Under the pieces are notes generated by a model. That model had not been told where the DNA came from. It made no database searches and saw nothing but the letters and a program-made list of their open reading frames with translations. 64,000 nt of DNA from a virus: IMG/VR virus record IMGVR_UViG_3300020191_000005, positions 52,648 through 116,647 of that record. One strand, given 5' to 3'. Below are positions 53,631 to 60,291 of the stretch, one piece after another. How positions within the stretch are numbered: the stretch's first letter is position 1; every line of letters begins with the position of its first letter. The position numbers and the translations under genes are program-made.

Positions 53631-53635
53631 TTTAA

Positions 53636-54346
53636 ATGTATTCAATGATCCCTATGACTGCGGATGAAATCCGTGACCTACTAGAACAAACTACTTTGGA
53701 TAATTTACAAATTGAATTAGAAAGTAGAATTGGTCCTAATCGCAAAGATCTAGAAAAGGGTCGCCCTTTTCAAATTGCAAAAGAAGCATGGGAGTATGCT
53801 CTTGCAGATGCACTAGAATGGAAAGGTGGTAAGTGGGTAGGTCATGGAAACAATCCTGAAGACGTTCGTGTACACGACCATGTGCATTATGATGTAAAAG
53901 GACTTAGTGGATCATGGACTGGAACCAGCAGTGAAGCAAGTATTAAACAAAGTTTAAAAACTGAATTTCGAATTGATGAAAACTTTCAAAAAGAAAATAG
54001 TCAAGAACTTTGGAACAGTACTGTGGACCCGTGGATTAAAAAAGTGTTTGACAAAGACAACTATTACATTAGTGTGTTTTGGCGGCACAATAAAGATTTA
54101 AATATTAGGTTGGTTATGTTTCGAATAGATGCAGGTACTATGCCCAACTACGATAGCACACAATGCTGTTTTAATCCTAGTGGAACCACAATGAATATTC
54201 TAAACATTGCAGATCCAACACATGCTAAAATTTATGTACTAAAAAGTAAAAAACGCATGGAACTACGCATCAAGGGAAAATTCTTTAATGATGCTCATTG
54301 GTATGTGCCAGTATACGATTTTACCCAAACTCCCATTGTAGAGTAA
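53636..54346 (+). CDS. Hypothetical protein, possibly nuclease-like
   Basis: This 236-residue protein is not recognised. It has a helical N-terminus (TADEIRDLLEQTTLDNLQIELES), a central VHDHVHYDVKGLSG and a late YVLKSKKRMELRIKG strand set. The HYDVKG segment after an upstream acidic region could be read as a PD-(D/E)xK active site, but this is weak. An ATG nine bases downstream is an alternative start: TTTAAATG lies 6 bases before it. Confidence 0.5.
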   Translation: MYSMIPMTADEIRDLLEQTTLDNLQIELESRIGPNRKDLEKGRPFQIAKEAWEYALADALEWKGGKWVGHGNNPEDVRVHDHVHYDVKGLSGSWTGTSSEASIKQSLKTEFRIDENFQKENSQELWNSTVDPWIKKVFDKDNYYISVFWRHNKDLNIRLVMFRIDAGTMPNYDSTQCCFNPSGTTMNILNIADPTHAKIYVLKSKKRMELRIKGKFFNDAHWYVPVYDFTQTPIVE

Positions 54347-54399
54347 AAAAAAATTGATCAAAAAAAATTTCACAAGTACTTGGTGTTTTTGCCACGAAG

Positions 54400-54407
54400 T
54401 TTAAATA
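54400..54407 (+). promoter_or_regulatory. Late promoter TTTAAATA, leaderless type
   Basis: TTTAAATA, CTAGT, ATG: the same arrangement and the same 5-base linker as at 31489. Confidence 0.6.
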
Positions 54408-54412
54408 CTAGT

Positions 54413-54871
54413 ATGCTTAGACTACAAGGACATGGATTCAAACACTATGGCAGTGAATGGCCTGACATAGAACAAGAAGTTGAATGGCACTTTCAAGAAG
54501 CCACAAAGACCAACGGACATCCTGTACGCATTGAGTTTGTACATAGTGCTCTAACAGTTACAGCTAGTTTGGATCAGCTACAGTGGATAGACGAACTCAA
54601 AGAACACTACGGTGTAGTTGTAGAGCTGAGTCACACACAAGATCAAACACTTCCCCCAAACAGTCTAACACCAGACTATGACGTATACTTGGACAGGGTG
54701 ATATTTTGGATAGCCAACAATCCTGAATGGCGTGATCATGCACAGGTCTACAAGGACATGCTCAACAGTTTGGGAGATGCGCCATTGCCCACACAACTAA
54801 TACCCAACCAGGACAAGCATCCAGAACTTGCACATTGGTTTGCATGTGCAGACAAAGCCGCGAAGCGGTAA
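54413..54871 (+). CDS. Hypothetical late protein
   Basis: From the ATG at 54413 (set by promoter spacing) the protein has 152 residues. It opens LRLQGHGFKHYGSEWPDIEQE and has a compact alpha/beta pattern (VRIEFVHSALTVTASLDQLQWIDELKEHYG), ending in LAHWFACADKAAKR. No family is recognised. It is the last rightward gene before the leftward blocks, and its codons are richer in G and C than those of earlier genes. Confidence 0.55.
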   Translation: MLRLQGHGFKHYGSEWPDIEQEVEWHFQEATKTNGHPVRIEFVHSALTVTASLDQLQWIDELKEHYGVVVELSHTQDQTLPPNSLTPDYDVYLDRVIFWIANNPEWRDHAQVYKDMLNSLGDAPLPTQLIPNQDKHPELAHWFACADKAAKR

Positions 54872-55119
54872 AGCCATTTAGAGCCTTTAGGCGATCGCGG
54901 TAATTTTAGAGCACGAAGTGCAGTACGCAAAATTTTATCCACCTCTTAAATCACAATGTAAACCTCTTTCGTGGGTGTTTTTTACCATGCATTTACGGTG
55001 TCTGTAGTGTGCCTAAATCCAGCCTAAATGGCTCTTATTTTGCACTTAAGGTGTTTTAGGGTACACATACTGCTCAGACGTGGAAACAAGCGTATAACGC
55101 TGTTTAAATGCGTTTAAAC
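54872..55119. repeat. Gene-free stretch with inverted repeats between convergent genes
   Basis: No convincing gene is seen. AGCCATTTAGAGCCTTTAGGC near 54872-54893 is nearly complementary to a TGCCTAAAT and AGCCTAAATGGCT block near 55014-55032. Two local hairpins follow: AGCGT-ATA-ACGCT (55089-55101) and GTTTAAA-TGCG-TTTAAAC (55102-55119). The last ends next to the stop of the leftward gene and may be a bidirectional terminator. Confidence 0.45.
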
Positions 55120-55341
55120 CTAGTGATCGTATAGGGTCTTAGTGTTGCTATTAATGTACACAGGCTTGCAGTAAGCAGTTATTCTATGCTCTGCAGGTAC
55201 TAGGTGTTTGCTACCATAATTGCCGTATTGACGTGGTACACGTGCCGCATAGTATTGGCATACATCTATGCTACGAAAATACATTGGATTTGGTTGTGGA
55301 ACGTCAGCTATGAGCACCATCAACATGAACGCATGTAGCAT
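55120..55341 (-). CDS. Small secreted or membrane-anchored protein
   Basis: This 73-residue protein starts on the base after the stop of the upstream gene. The N-terminus (LHAFMLMVLIADVPQ) looks like a signal peptide or anchor, followed by NPMYFRSIDVCQYYAARV and two Cys. The mature part would be periplasmic, possibly disulphide-bonded. I recall similar small proteins with NPMYF-type starts in marine T4-like phages, without function. Its pairing with a membrane protein suggests a late envelope role such as lysis. Confidence 0.6.
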   Translation of the reverse strand: MLHAFMLMVLIADVPQPNPMYFRSIDVCQYYAARVPRQYGNYGSKHLVPAEHRITAYCKPVYINSNTKTLYDH

Positions 55342-55824
55342 TTACCAGCGTCCTTGCCCTAGACCCACAGCGTATACAATACCGCCGATGACAACACACA
55401 TCGCTATGATCATAGCCCCTATGGTCACAGCTTCAATAAACGCTCGTTGACGTTGTTCTTGTGCGTATACAGTAGCTTCTCGCTTGGCACGTATCTTACG
55501 CCTCATCTGTACTAGTTCATCCCATGTGCCCCAGCCATAACGCATGTTGAGCATCTGCTGTAGTTCTTTTTCTTGTTCTGCTATTTTCTTTTCGTGTACT
55601 AGTAGTGCTAGTGCTTCTTCCTCTACACTACCTGCGGCAAACAGTTTTTTAAACAATGGTGGGTTCTTGGCCTGCTGTTGTGCATGTCTAAAGTCACTCA
55701 CACTAGTATACCACTTGCCCATTTGACCAAGTGTGTTCTCTAGTTCTTGTCCTGCATGTACAAACTTCTTAACAGTATTGAATGCAGTGGTAGCCGCCGC
55801 TATGGCTGTGAACGGATCGATAAT
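55342..55824 (-). CDS. Coiled-coil protein with C-terminal membrane helix, apparent ATT start
   Basis: The frame is open from 55836 and no ATG, GTG or TTG occurs before the Met at 55722. Starting at ATT (55824) gives 160 residues beginning IIDPFTAIAAATTAFNTVKK, which looks like a true N-terminus, and AGGGGG lies 8 bases upstream. A helical middle (EKKIAEQEKELQQML) and a C-terminal membrane helix (TIGAMIIAMCVVIGGIVYAV) follow. NPPLFKKLFAAGSVEEEAL is familiar from marine T4-like phages. A start at 55722 would give 126 residues and lacks a ribosome site. Confidence 0.65.
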   Translation of the reverse strand: MIDPFTAIAAATTAFNTVKKFVHAGQELENTLGQMGKWYTSVSDFRHAQQQAKNPPLFKKLFAAGSVEEEALALLVHEKKIAEQEKELQQMLNMRYGWGTWDELVQMRRKIRAKREATVYAQEQRQRAFIEAVTIGAMIIAMCVVIGGIVYAVGLGQGRW

Positions 55825-55868
55825 TGACTTAGCCCCCTAAATAGATTACCCTGACTGTGTACTAGTAG

Positions 55869-55876
55869 TATTTAAA
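55869..55876 (-). promoter_or_regulatory. Late promoter TTTAAATA, leftward
   Basis: TTTAAATA reads leftward 44 bases before the proposed ATT start and gives a leader of roughly 35 bases containing AGGGGG. Confidence 0.6.
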
Positions 55877-55968
55877 CCTGTGTGCGTATCATTATGTATA
55901 CACTTAACAACACACACATTGACACTTGCATGTGTAGCGACTATACTAGTACTACACGCGAGGCACTC

Positions 55969-56154
55969 TTAGCGTATGCTATTGAGTTTGTCCTTGATGC
56001 TAGTAGTAGCTGTACGAGTAGTAGTAGTCGTATGACTGCTAGTGTGTGCAGTAGTATGACTAGTGTATAACCCTGGGTGTTCAGCTTTGAACTGTGCTAT
56101 ACGCAGTTTGATAGCTAGTACACGGTCTTCTAGTGTGGGAACGTCCTTGTGCAT
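55969..56154 (-). CDS. Small late protein with His/Thr/Ser-rich tail
   Basis: This 61-residue protein has a helical N-terminus (KDVPTLEDRVLAIKLRIAQFKAE) followed by a low-complexity His/Thr/Ser run (about residues 32-51) and a short charged end (SIKDKLNSIR). A late promoter AATAAATA with a 5-base gap precedes the ATG, which supports both start and late expression. Function unknown. Confidence 0.6.
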   Translation of the reverse strand: MHKDVPTLEDRVLAIKLRIAQFKAEHPGLYTSHTTAHTSSHTTTTTRTATTSIKDKLNSIR

Positions 56155-56159
56155 ACATG

Positions 56160-56167
56160 TATTTATT
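56160..56167 (-). promoter_or_regulatory. Late promoter AATAAATA, leaderless type, leftward
   Basis: AATAAATA, CATGT, ATG on the minus strand: again 5 bases between box and start codon. Confidence 0.6.
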
Positions 56168-56353
56168 TTCCGAAATGGGTCCTGCAGGGTAAAAAATTAG
56201 ATTACAAAAAAATAAGGTGAAGTACTTTTCAAAGTTGGGTGGTGGAATTAGACCATGCATGTGCTGTGTAAGTGTTTGAAAATATTATATATATGCCCCC
56301 CGGCCGAAATTATTTTTTATTTTTTTCTTATGCCTCCAGGGGTCAAAAGAAAA

Positions 56354-56378
56354 GGAGAACCGTTTCCGATCCTCCTTC
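56354..56378 (-). terminator. Probable terminator of the leftward early region
   Basis: On the minus strand GGAGG and CTCC pair around ATCGGAAACGGTT, followed by TTTTCTTTT. It stands in a gene-free stretch (56168-56417) that separates early from late leftward genes. The stretch also holds a GGGGGGC run near 56294 and T-rich tracts. Confidence 0.55.
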
Positions 56379-56417
56379 TGTGACTTGATGGAGTGTCACG
56401 CTCCTCAGAGGCTAGGA

Positions 56418-56537
56418 CTAATCTCTAAAGCCTTCACCCTTGAACAAGTGCTCTAGCCTATGTGCTAAGACTAGTACTGCTAGCCGTAGTAGGCTAGTCT
56501 CTGCATATGTGCCTGCTGGTACGTGTAGTGTATACAT
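56418..56537 (-). CDS. Small early protein (39 aa)
   Basis: GGGAGG stands 5 bases before the ATG at 56537. The 39-residue product (start YTLHVPAGTYAETSLLRLAV, then LVLAHRLEHLFKGEGFRD) is a plausible compact helix-rich protein. It follows the upstream gene by 11 bases and would share its transcript. No family is recognised. Confidence 0.6.
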   Translation of the reverse strand: MYTLHVPAGTYAETSLLRLAVLVLAHRLEHLFKGEGFRD

Positions 56538-56548
56538 TGTGACCTCCC

Positions 56549-56932
56549 TTAGTCTGCTCTGCTACCCATGTATGCTTTAAACCCTGCACCTCGCAGTACC
56601 TCAGCATAGGCCTGTGCCCCTGCTTCTTTAACGTCCATGCTCTGACCAGCATAGCCTGTGCAGTTCCACAGTTGATAAGCCTTGCCTGTCCAGTCCTTAC
56701 GAAAGCCCATGCTCTCTATTACTCTACGTTCTAGCTTACCCAACCTAGTGTTGCCCTTGTGCTCTGGGTGTATAGTAACCCAAGCAAAGCCACAGTACAT
56801 TGGCTCACCATACTCATTGCCACCTGTGTTGGCTGTCCACTCTGCTAGGAACTTGGCCTGTGCACCTTCAGCGGCCTTACGTGCTGTGTCTACTAATAGT
56901 TCTGTGTCTGTTGTTTGTGTTGTTGTTTGCAT
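56549..56932 (-). CDS. Early hypothetical protein
   Basis: This 127-residue protein has an Ala/Thr-rich helical start (TELLVDTARKAAEGAQAKFLAEW) and a compact middle (GFAWVTIHPEHKGNTRLGKLERRVIE, MGFRKDWTGKAYQLWNCTG) that seems a small alpha/beta fold. The leader is AGCGAGGGCAAT before ATG. Its own sigma-70 promoter is present. I do not recognise a family. Confidence 0.65.
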   Translation of the reverse strand: MQTTTQTTDTELLVDTARKAAEGAQAKFLAEWTANTGGNEYGEPMYCGFAWVTIHPEHKGNTRLGKLERRVIESMGFRKDWTGKAYQLWNCTGYAGQSMDVKEAGAQAYAEVLRGAGFKAYMGSRAD

Positions 56933-56963
56933 ATTGCCCTCGCTTTGTTTAGTTTATACTATT

Positions 56964-56992
56964 ATAATACATTCAGTTGAGCCAAAGGTCAA
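56964..56992 (-). promoter_or_regulatory. Early sigma-70 promoter
   Basis: TTGACC-17-TATTAT, reading leftward into the gene at 56932. Confidence 0.75.
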
Positions 56993-57009
56993 CCAAAAAA
57001 TACACAACT

Positions 57010-57339
57010 CTAAGTTGTGTATCGTTCTCCTGTTATGATGTTTACCATCTCTACACCCTCGCCCATAGCGGCTCTAGCTTCGCTTCGTTCTTCAGCAATC
57101 TGTTCTGCACTACGTTGACTCTGTGCTACACGGTACTCTGCAATTGATTTGGTTGTGTACAAGTCTCTGGCAAACGCTGTGATCTCTACACAGTCTGCAT
57201 CAACCAGGCCTTCATAGTGTAGTTCTCGCATAGCATCGTCCATAAGCGGACGGAACTCACCTGAATCAAACCTCCAACCAGCCGCGCCATCTTGGAAGTG
57301 TACTTCACCAGCGTTCCATTTGTCTGTGATATAACTCAT
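57010..57339 (-). CDS. Early hypothetical protein
   Basis: This 109-residue protein begins SYITDKWNAGEVHFQDGAAG and is helical and acidic later (YRVAQSQRSAEQIAEERSEA). The leader is GAGGGTACGC before ATG, a variant of the GAGGGCA motif. Nothing points to a particular function. Confidence 0.65.
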   Translation of the reverse strand: MSYITDKWNAGEVHFQDGAAGWRFDSGEFRPLMDDAMRELHYEGLVDADCVEITAFARDLYTTKSIAEYRVAQSQRSAEQIAEERSEARAAMGEGVEMVNIITGERYTT

Positions 57340-57371
57340 TGCGTACCCTCTTCTTTATTGTTTATACTTAC

Positions 57372-57400
57372 AGTATACAGTCTGCAATCCAATATGTCAA
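57372..57400 (-). promoter_or_regulatory. Early sigma-70 promoter
   Basis: TTGACA-17-TATACT before the gene at 57339. Confidence 0.8.
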
Positions 57401-57450
57401 CCAAAATCAGCAGGTTTTTTTCATTTATTTTATGGAGTTTTTGTCAAGGT

Positions 57451-57487
57451 GAACCCCTGCATAGCGAGGGCACACTAGCAGGGGTTC
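57451..57487 (-). ncRNA. Hairpin H1 whose loop is complementary to the early leaders
   Basis: GAACCCCTGC and GCAGGGGTTC form a perfect 10-bp stem around 17 bases. Read leftward, the loop holds TGCCCTCGCT, the exact complement of AGCGAGGGCA in the leader of the 56932 gene and of GAGGGCA in most early leaders. It lies 31 bases after the ATPase stop. It may end or stabilise that transcript, or act as an antisense element. Confidence 0.5.
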
Positions 57488-57517
57488 GGTACAGTACAGA
57501 GCCAGGGTTGAGGGCTA

Positions 57518-58522
57518 TTAGGCTCGTTGCAGTACTGTATTCTCAGCCATTGCTTCCCAGTTGTCTGGAAAGGCTTTAGCGAGATCGGCCACCTTAAGCA
57601 CAGTCCTTAGACTAAGCTCTCGGAGATTCTTTTTGTTGATGTCGATGAAGTCTACCACTCGTTCGTGTGTTTCTTCATCTAGTGCATGTTTAGCTAACAT
57701 GCCATCACCTACGATTTGTTTGATACGCAACATCTTCTCACGTTCGCTGTCAATGGTAAGATCGATATAGTGGCATCTACTTTCAATTGCCGCTAGGTGA
57801 TCTCTCATCTTCTTGCTCTTAACGTTTTCAAACTTGATGTTGGTAATGAATATGCATGAGCCTTTGAACTCGAAGCTGTCCGGCACACCTTCGTTACGCA
57901 ACTTGAAACTGTCTGTGTTCCAATGTATACGTCTTGAAGCTTTCGAATCCAGTGCGGCTTTTAAGATGTTTAAACTCAGGTCTTCTTGTAGGATTGAGTC
58001 ACAGTCATCAAACACTAGCACATTGTCTTTGTCTGCATAGTTGAACAGTTTACAGTAGAGACCAATTGCACTCATAGCACCCTTGACTACCTGATACTTG
58101 GCAGGTCGTTCACCTAACGTTGCGATCATGTCATGCTTGCCTAGCACTTTCTCTACACCAAAACTCTTGCCCACACCTGGAGGGCCTGTTACGATCATTG
58201 CACGTACATCGCCTTTCTTACATGCTTTGGTCATGTCTTCTAGGATCTGGAAACGTTCTCTAAGACGCTCAATGGTCTCTTCATCTGTTTCTTCACGTAC
58301 AGTTGTCTTCTTTTTAGTAACAGCATAGTCATCACTGCTGTTAACTTTGATCTTGATGTTACGGTCTGGGAAGCCAGCCATTGCTGATCCATCCACTGTT
58401 ACGTAACCACCTTGGCTACCTACTTTGAACTCTTCCACCATTGGAAAGACCATGCCCGCAAGTTCTACGTCTTTGCCACGGATCTTGTACGTGCCGCTTT
58501 TAATTTCAATTTGTGTTGTCAT
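57518..58522 (-). CDS. AAA+ ATPase
   Basis: This 334-residue protein has Walker A GPPGVGKS (113-120), Walker B VLVFDDCDS (168-176), a sensor 1-like SCIFITNIKFEN and a C-terminal helical lid. The first 80 residues form a separate, beta-rich domain. Such ATPases occur in many marine phages; the partner is unknown. It may remodel a DNA or protein complex. The leader is GAGAGGGTTAAC. It is the largest gene of the early block. Confidence 0.85.
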   Translation of the reverse strand: MTTQIEIKSGTYKIRGKDVELAGMVFPMVEEFKVGSQGGYVTVDGSAMAGFPDRNIKIKVNSSDDYAVTKKKTTVREETDEETIERLRERFQILEDMTKACKKGDVRAMIVTGPPGVGKSFGVEKVLGKHDMIATLGERPAKYQVVKGAMSAIGLYCKLFNYADKDNVLVFDDCDSILQEDLSLNILKAALDSKASRRIHWNTDSFKLRNEGVPDSFEFKGSCIFITNIKFENVKSKKMRDHLAAIESRCHYIDLTIDSEREKMLRIKQIVGDGMLAKHALDEETHERVVDFIDINKKNLRELSLRTVLKVADLAKAFPDNWEAMAENTVLQRA

Positions 58523-58569
58523 GTTAACCCTCTCAGTTGTGTGTGTTAGTGTGCCCTTATTGTTCTTAT

Positions 58570-58598
58570 ACTATAGCATCACATGCTACAGTTGTCAA
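58570..58598 (-). promoter_or_regulatory. Early sigma-70 promoter with dyad spacer
   Basis: TTGACA-17-TATAGT; the spacer and -10 box form ACTATAGCAT-CAC-ATGCTAcAGT on the plus strand, an inverted repeat with one mismatch. Confidence 0.8.
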
Positions 58599-58605
58599 CC
58601 TCTAA

Positions 58606-58824
58606 TTATTCAAAATCTTCTGTTTCTCTGCCCTGAGCAAAGTCCATCAAGTCAGCCGCCAATGCCGCGGCCTGTGCTCGTGTCAATTGCAATGAGTCAA
58701 AGAACTCTGTGCCTACAGGTTGACGCTTCTTGGTTGTGACCTGGACGCATACTCCGCGGTCCACACCACCAGCGAACCTTGTCAATGATACGCCCTGTGC
58801 GTGTGATTTCAAATCTGTTGCCAT
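58606..58824 (-). CDS. Small early hypothetical protein
   Basis: This 72-residue protein has a beta-rich first part (VSLTRFAGGVDRGVCVQVTTKK) and a helical end (LTRAQAAALAADLMDFAQGR). The pattern is like small phage proteins that bind a partner through the helix. The leader is GAGAGGGCAAA. Unknown function. Confidence 0.6.
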   Translation of the reverse strand: MATDLKSHAQGVSLTRFAGGVDRGVCVQVTTKKRQPVGTEFFDSLQLTRAQAAALAADLMDFAQGRETEDFE

Positions 58825-58856
58825 TTTGCCCTCTCTTCTTTATTGTTTATACTTAC

Positions 58857-58885
58857 AGTATACAATCAAACGTTCTGAATGTCAA
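58857..58885 (-). promoter_or_regulatory. Early sigma-70 promoter
   Basis: TTGACA-17-TATACT; it overlaps the last codons of the upstream gene. Confidence 0.8.
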
Positions 58886-59138
58886 GTTCTTTTTTGCTGA
58901 ACTTTGCAACTAATTCTCTGTCGCTATCGCTTAGATCACTCATTCGCGGTCCAAACAGCACACCAATTTTGGTAAGCATTCCGCCTACATGGGTGAGCTG
59001 ATTCAGTGTGGCCAGCTGAGCATCTTTGAGATGACCCAGTCCATTAGCAACACCGTAGAACTCTGAATAGTCCATCATCGCACGACCAATGTCGGCTAGT
59101 TTTGCGTTCTGCTTGGTAACTTCATATTGATTGTTCAT
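58866..59138 (-). CDS. Small early hypothetical protein
   Basis: This 90-residue protein is fully helical (NAKLADIGRAMMDYSEFYGV, then LNQLTHVGGMLTKIGVLFG and RELVAKFSKKELDIQNV). It may be an oligomeric helical bundle. The leader is ATGAGGGCACT. The last codons hold the -35 of the next promoter. Unknown function. Confidence 0.6.
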   Translation of the reverse strand: MNNQYEVTKQNAKLADIGRAMMDYSEFYGVANGLGHLKDAQLATLNQLTHVGGMLTKIGVLFGPRMSDLSDSDRELVAKFSKKELDIQNV

Positions 59139-59165
59139 AGTGCCCTCATTTGTTATTATGTTTAT

Positions 59166-59194
59166 ACTATAGCACCAAAAGGTGCAGTTGTCAA
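59166..59194 (-). promoter_or_regulatory. Early sigma-70 promoter with dyad spacer
   Basis: TTGACA-17-TATAGT; the spacer contains GCACC-AAAA-GGTGC. Confidence 0.8.
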
Positions 59195-59201
59195 CCCCTA
59201 A

Positions 59202-59390
59202 TTAATCTAAATCACAGTCCCAATAGGTGCCATCGAATGTAGCACTCAACGCTCCTCCTGGATAGTCCTTGTGCTCGAACAAGATGTATGGTGCGCCGTT
59301 GTAAGAGTCAATCTTCTGTGTGTGGATGTTGACTTCATCTAGCTTGAGGAAACGTTCACCTTCAAGTCCTGTTGTGTGTACTCTAATCAT
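59202..59390 (-). CDS. Small early hypothetical protein
   Basis: This 62-residue protein is beta-rich (IRVHTTGLEGERFLKLDEV, ILFEHKDYPGGALSATFDG) and could be a small barrel. The leader is GGAGGGCATCCA. It is the gene just downstream of the tRNA pair. Unknown function. Confidence 0.6.
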   Translation of the reverse strand: MIRVHTTGLEGERFLKLDEVNIHTQKIDSYNGAPYILFEHKDYPGGALSATFDGTYWDCDLD

Positions 59391-59423
59391 TGGATGCCCT
59401 CCGTTTGTTCTAACTATACATAT

Positions 59424-59452
59424 ACTATAACACCAATTGGATCACTTGTCAA
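59424..59452 (-). promoter_or_regulatory. Early sigma-70 promoter
   Basis: TTGACA-17-TATAGT, with the palindrome CCAATTGG in the spacer. Confidence 0.8.
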
Positions 59453-59467
59453 CCATTTTATTTCCCT

Positions 59468-59508
59468 GCCCGGGGAAGTCTTACATGAGGGCGGTTGCTC
59501 CCCCGGGC
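59468..59508 (-). ncRNA. Hairpin H2 downstream of the tRNAs
   Basis: GCCCGGGG and CCCCGGGC form an 8-bp GC stem around a 25-base loop. Read leftward, the loop carries GCCCTCAT, complementary to ATGAGGGC in the leaders at 59138 and 61826. It lies 12 bases past the tRNA-Leu CCA and probably ends or trims the tRNA transcript. Confidence 0.5.
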
Positions 59509-59520
59509 GGTACTTACCTT

Positions 59521-59608
59521 TGGTACTCGCGGGCGGACTCGAACCGCCACGGCCATTACAGCCTCCGGATTTTAAGTCCGGTATGTCTACCAATTCCATC
59601 ACGCGAGC
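59521..59608 (-). tRNA. tRNA-Leu (UAA anticodon)
   Basis: The minus strand folds into a class II tRNA: GCTCGCG acceptor paired with CGCGAGT, a D arm, the anticodon stem CCGGA/TCCGG around CTTAAAA with anticodon TAA, a long variable arm and a GGTTCGAGTCC T arm. CCA is encoded. It reads TTA, one of the commonest Leu codons of the phage genes. Confidence 0.95.
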
Positions 59609-59613
59609 ATTGT

Positions 59614-59690
59614 TGGCCTGCCCTGTAGGATTCGAACCTACGACCTACAGCTTAGAAGGCTGTTGCTCTATCCAGCTGAGCTAAGGGCAG
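59614..59690 (-). tRNA. tRNA-Arg (UCU anticodon)
   Basis: The minus strand gives CTGCCCT paired with AGGGCAG, a D arm, the anticodon stem ACAGC/GCTGT around CTTCTAA with anticodon TCT, and a GTAGGTTCGAATCCTAC T arm. The discriminator is G and CCA is encoded. It reads AGA, the dominant Arg codon in the virion genes here. It is 5 bases upstream of tRNA-Leu. Confidence 0.95.
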
Positions 59691-59740
59691 TAACTAAAAT
59701 GATTTGATTTGATCCTCTTCTGATCTTCTTATGATGTCTT

Positions 59741-59769
59741 ACTATAACACAACCAAGGACGGTTGTCAA
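59741..59769 (-). promoter_or_regulatory. Sigma-70 promoter for the two tRNAs
   Basis: TTGACA-17-TATAGT lies about 50 bases upstream of tRNA-Arg. The spacer has the dyad ACAACC-N6-GGTTGT. Confidence 0.8.
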
Positions 59770-59788
59770 CCTCTAAATGAAAATTTAT

Positions 59789-59879
59789 GAAGTAAGCTGG
59801 CCGAGCCTTGGTACGCAACGTTCGGGCTCTGGTTTAATGCAACGTGAACTAGTATTAACCATTCACAACCAGCTTCTTC
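59789..59879. ncRNA. Candidate three-way-junction RNA
   Basis: Outer arms GAAGTAAGCTGG (59789-59800) and CCAGCTTCTTC (59869-59879) pair with one bulge. Inside are GAGCC/GGCTC (59803-59807 with 59825-59829) and GTGAA/TTCAC (59844-59848 with 59862-59866), leaving short linkers. The fold would be possible on either strand; leftward readthrough from 60253 would transcribe it. No coding frame with a ribosome site is seen here. Confidence 0.4.
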
Positions 59880-59913
59880 AAAGGAAGGCTCTTAGTCAGT
59901 GCCTCCCCTATTG

Positions 59914-59933
59914 GACTGCAATACTATGCAGTC
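59914..59933 (-). terminator. Hairpin at the end of the 59924 gene
   Basis: GACTGCA and TGCAGTC form a perfect 7-bp stem with 6-base loop covering the stop codon. No T run follows, so it may stabilise the mRNA end. Confidence 0.4.
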
Positions 59934-60253
59934 TCTAGCTCTACCTCAATGGTCTCTGCTTCAGCTACAGGCTGTGCCGGTGCTGTTGGAGTCGCATCAA
60001 GTTTGATGTTTCTTACAACGAACTCATTGATCGCAGACTGTTGTGCTTCTGTCTGGAACTCTGCATGAGTTGACAAGAACTTACATACATCTGCCTTGTT
60101 CATTGCTGATGGCAGTTCTACGATTTTGATGTCCTCGTGTTGATTCTTTACAAGGATCTTGAATCTACTCACATAGTCATTCGCGAACCTTACTTTTGTT
60201 TTGCCGTTGTTGTTTGACGTGCCGGCTACCGTGTACAGTTTAGTGGTACTCAT
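59924..60253 (-). CDS. Early hypothetical protein
   Basis: This 109-residue protein has a beta-rich first half (KVRFANDYVSRFKILVKNQH, IKIVELPSAMNKADVCKFL) and an Ala/Pro/Glu-rich tail. Its leader is AGGAGGCCAAC, a standard ribosome site rather than GAGGGCA, which makes it an exception in this block. Unknown function. Confidence 0.65.
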   Translation of the reverse strand: MSTTKLYTVAGTSNNNGKTKVRFANDYVSRFKILVKNQHEDIKIVELPSAMNKADVCKFLSTHAEFQTEAQQSAINEFVVRNIKLDATPTAPAQPVAEAETIEVELETA

Positions 60254-60291
60254 TGTTGGCCTCCTATTGTTTGCCTATTCATACTCAAGTT

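Noticed and set aside
54748-54942. Leftward 64-codon frame at the end of the 54413 gene
   Set aside because: No promoter or ribosome site, and it overlaps a promoter-supported gene.
56682-57038. Rightward 118-codon frame over early genes
   Set aside because: It is antisense to a gene with its own promoter and leader, and would cross that promoter.
59376-59684. Rightward 102-codon frame over the tRNAs
   Set aside because: Two complete tRNA folds occupy this segment on the other strand.
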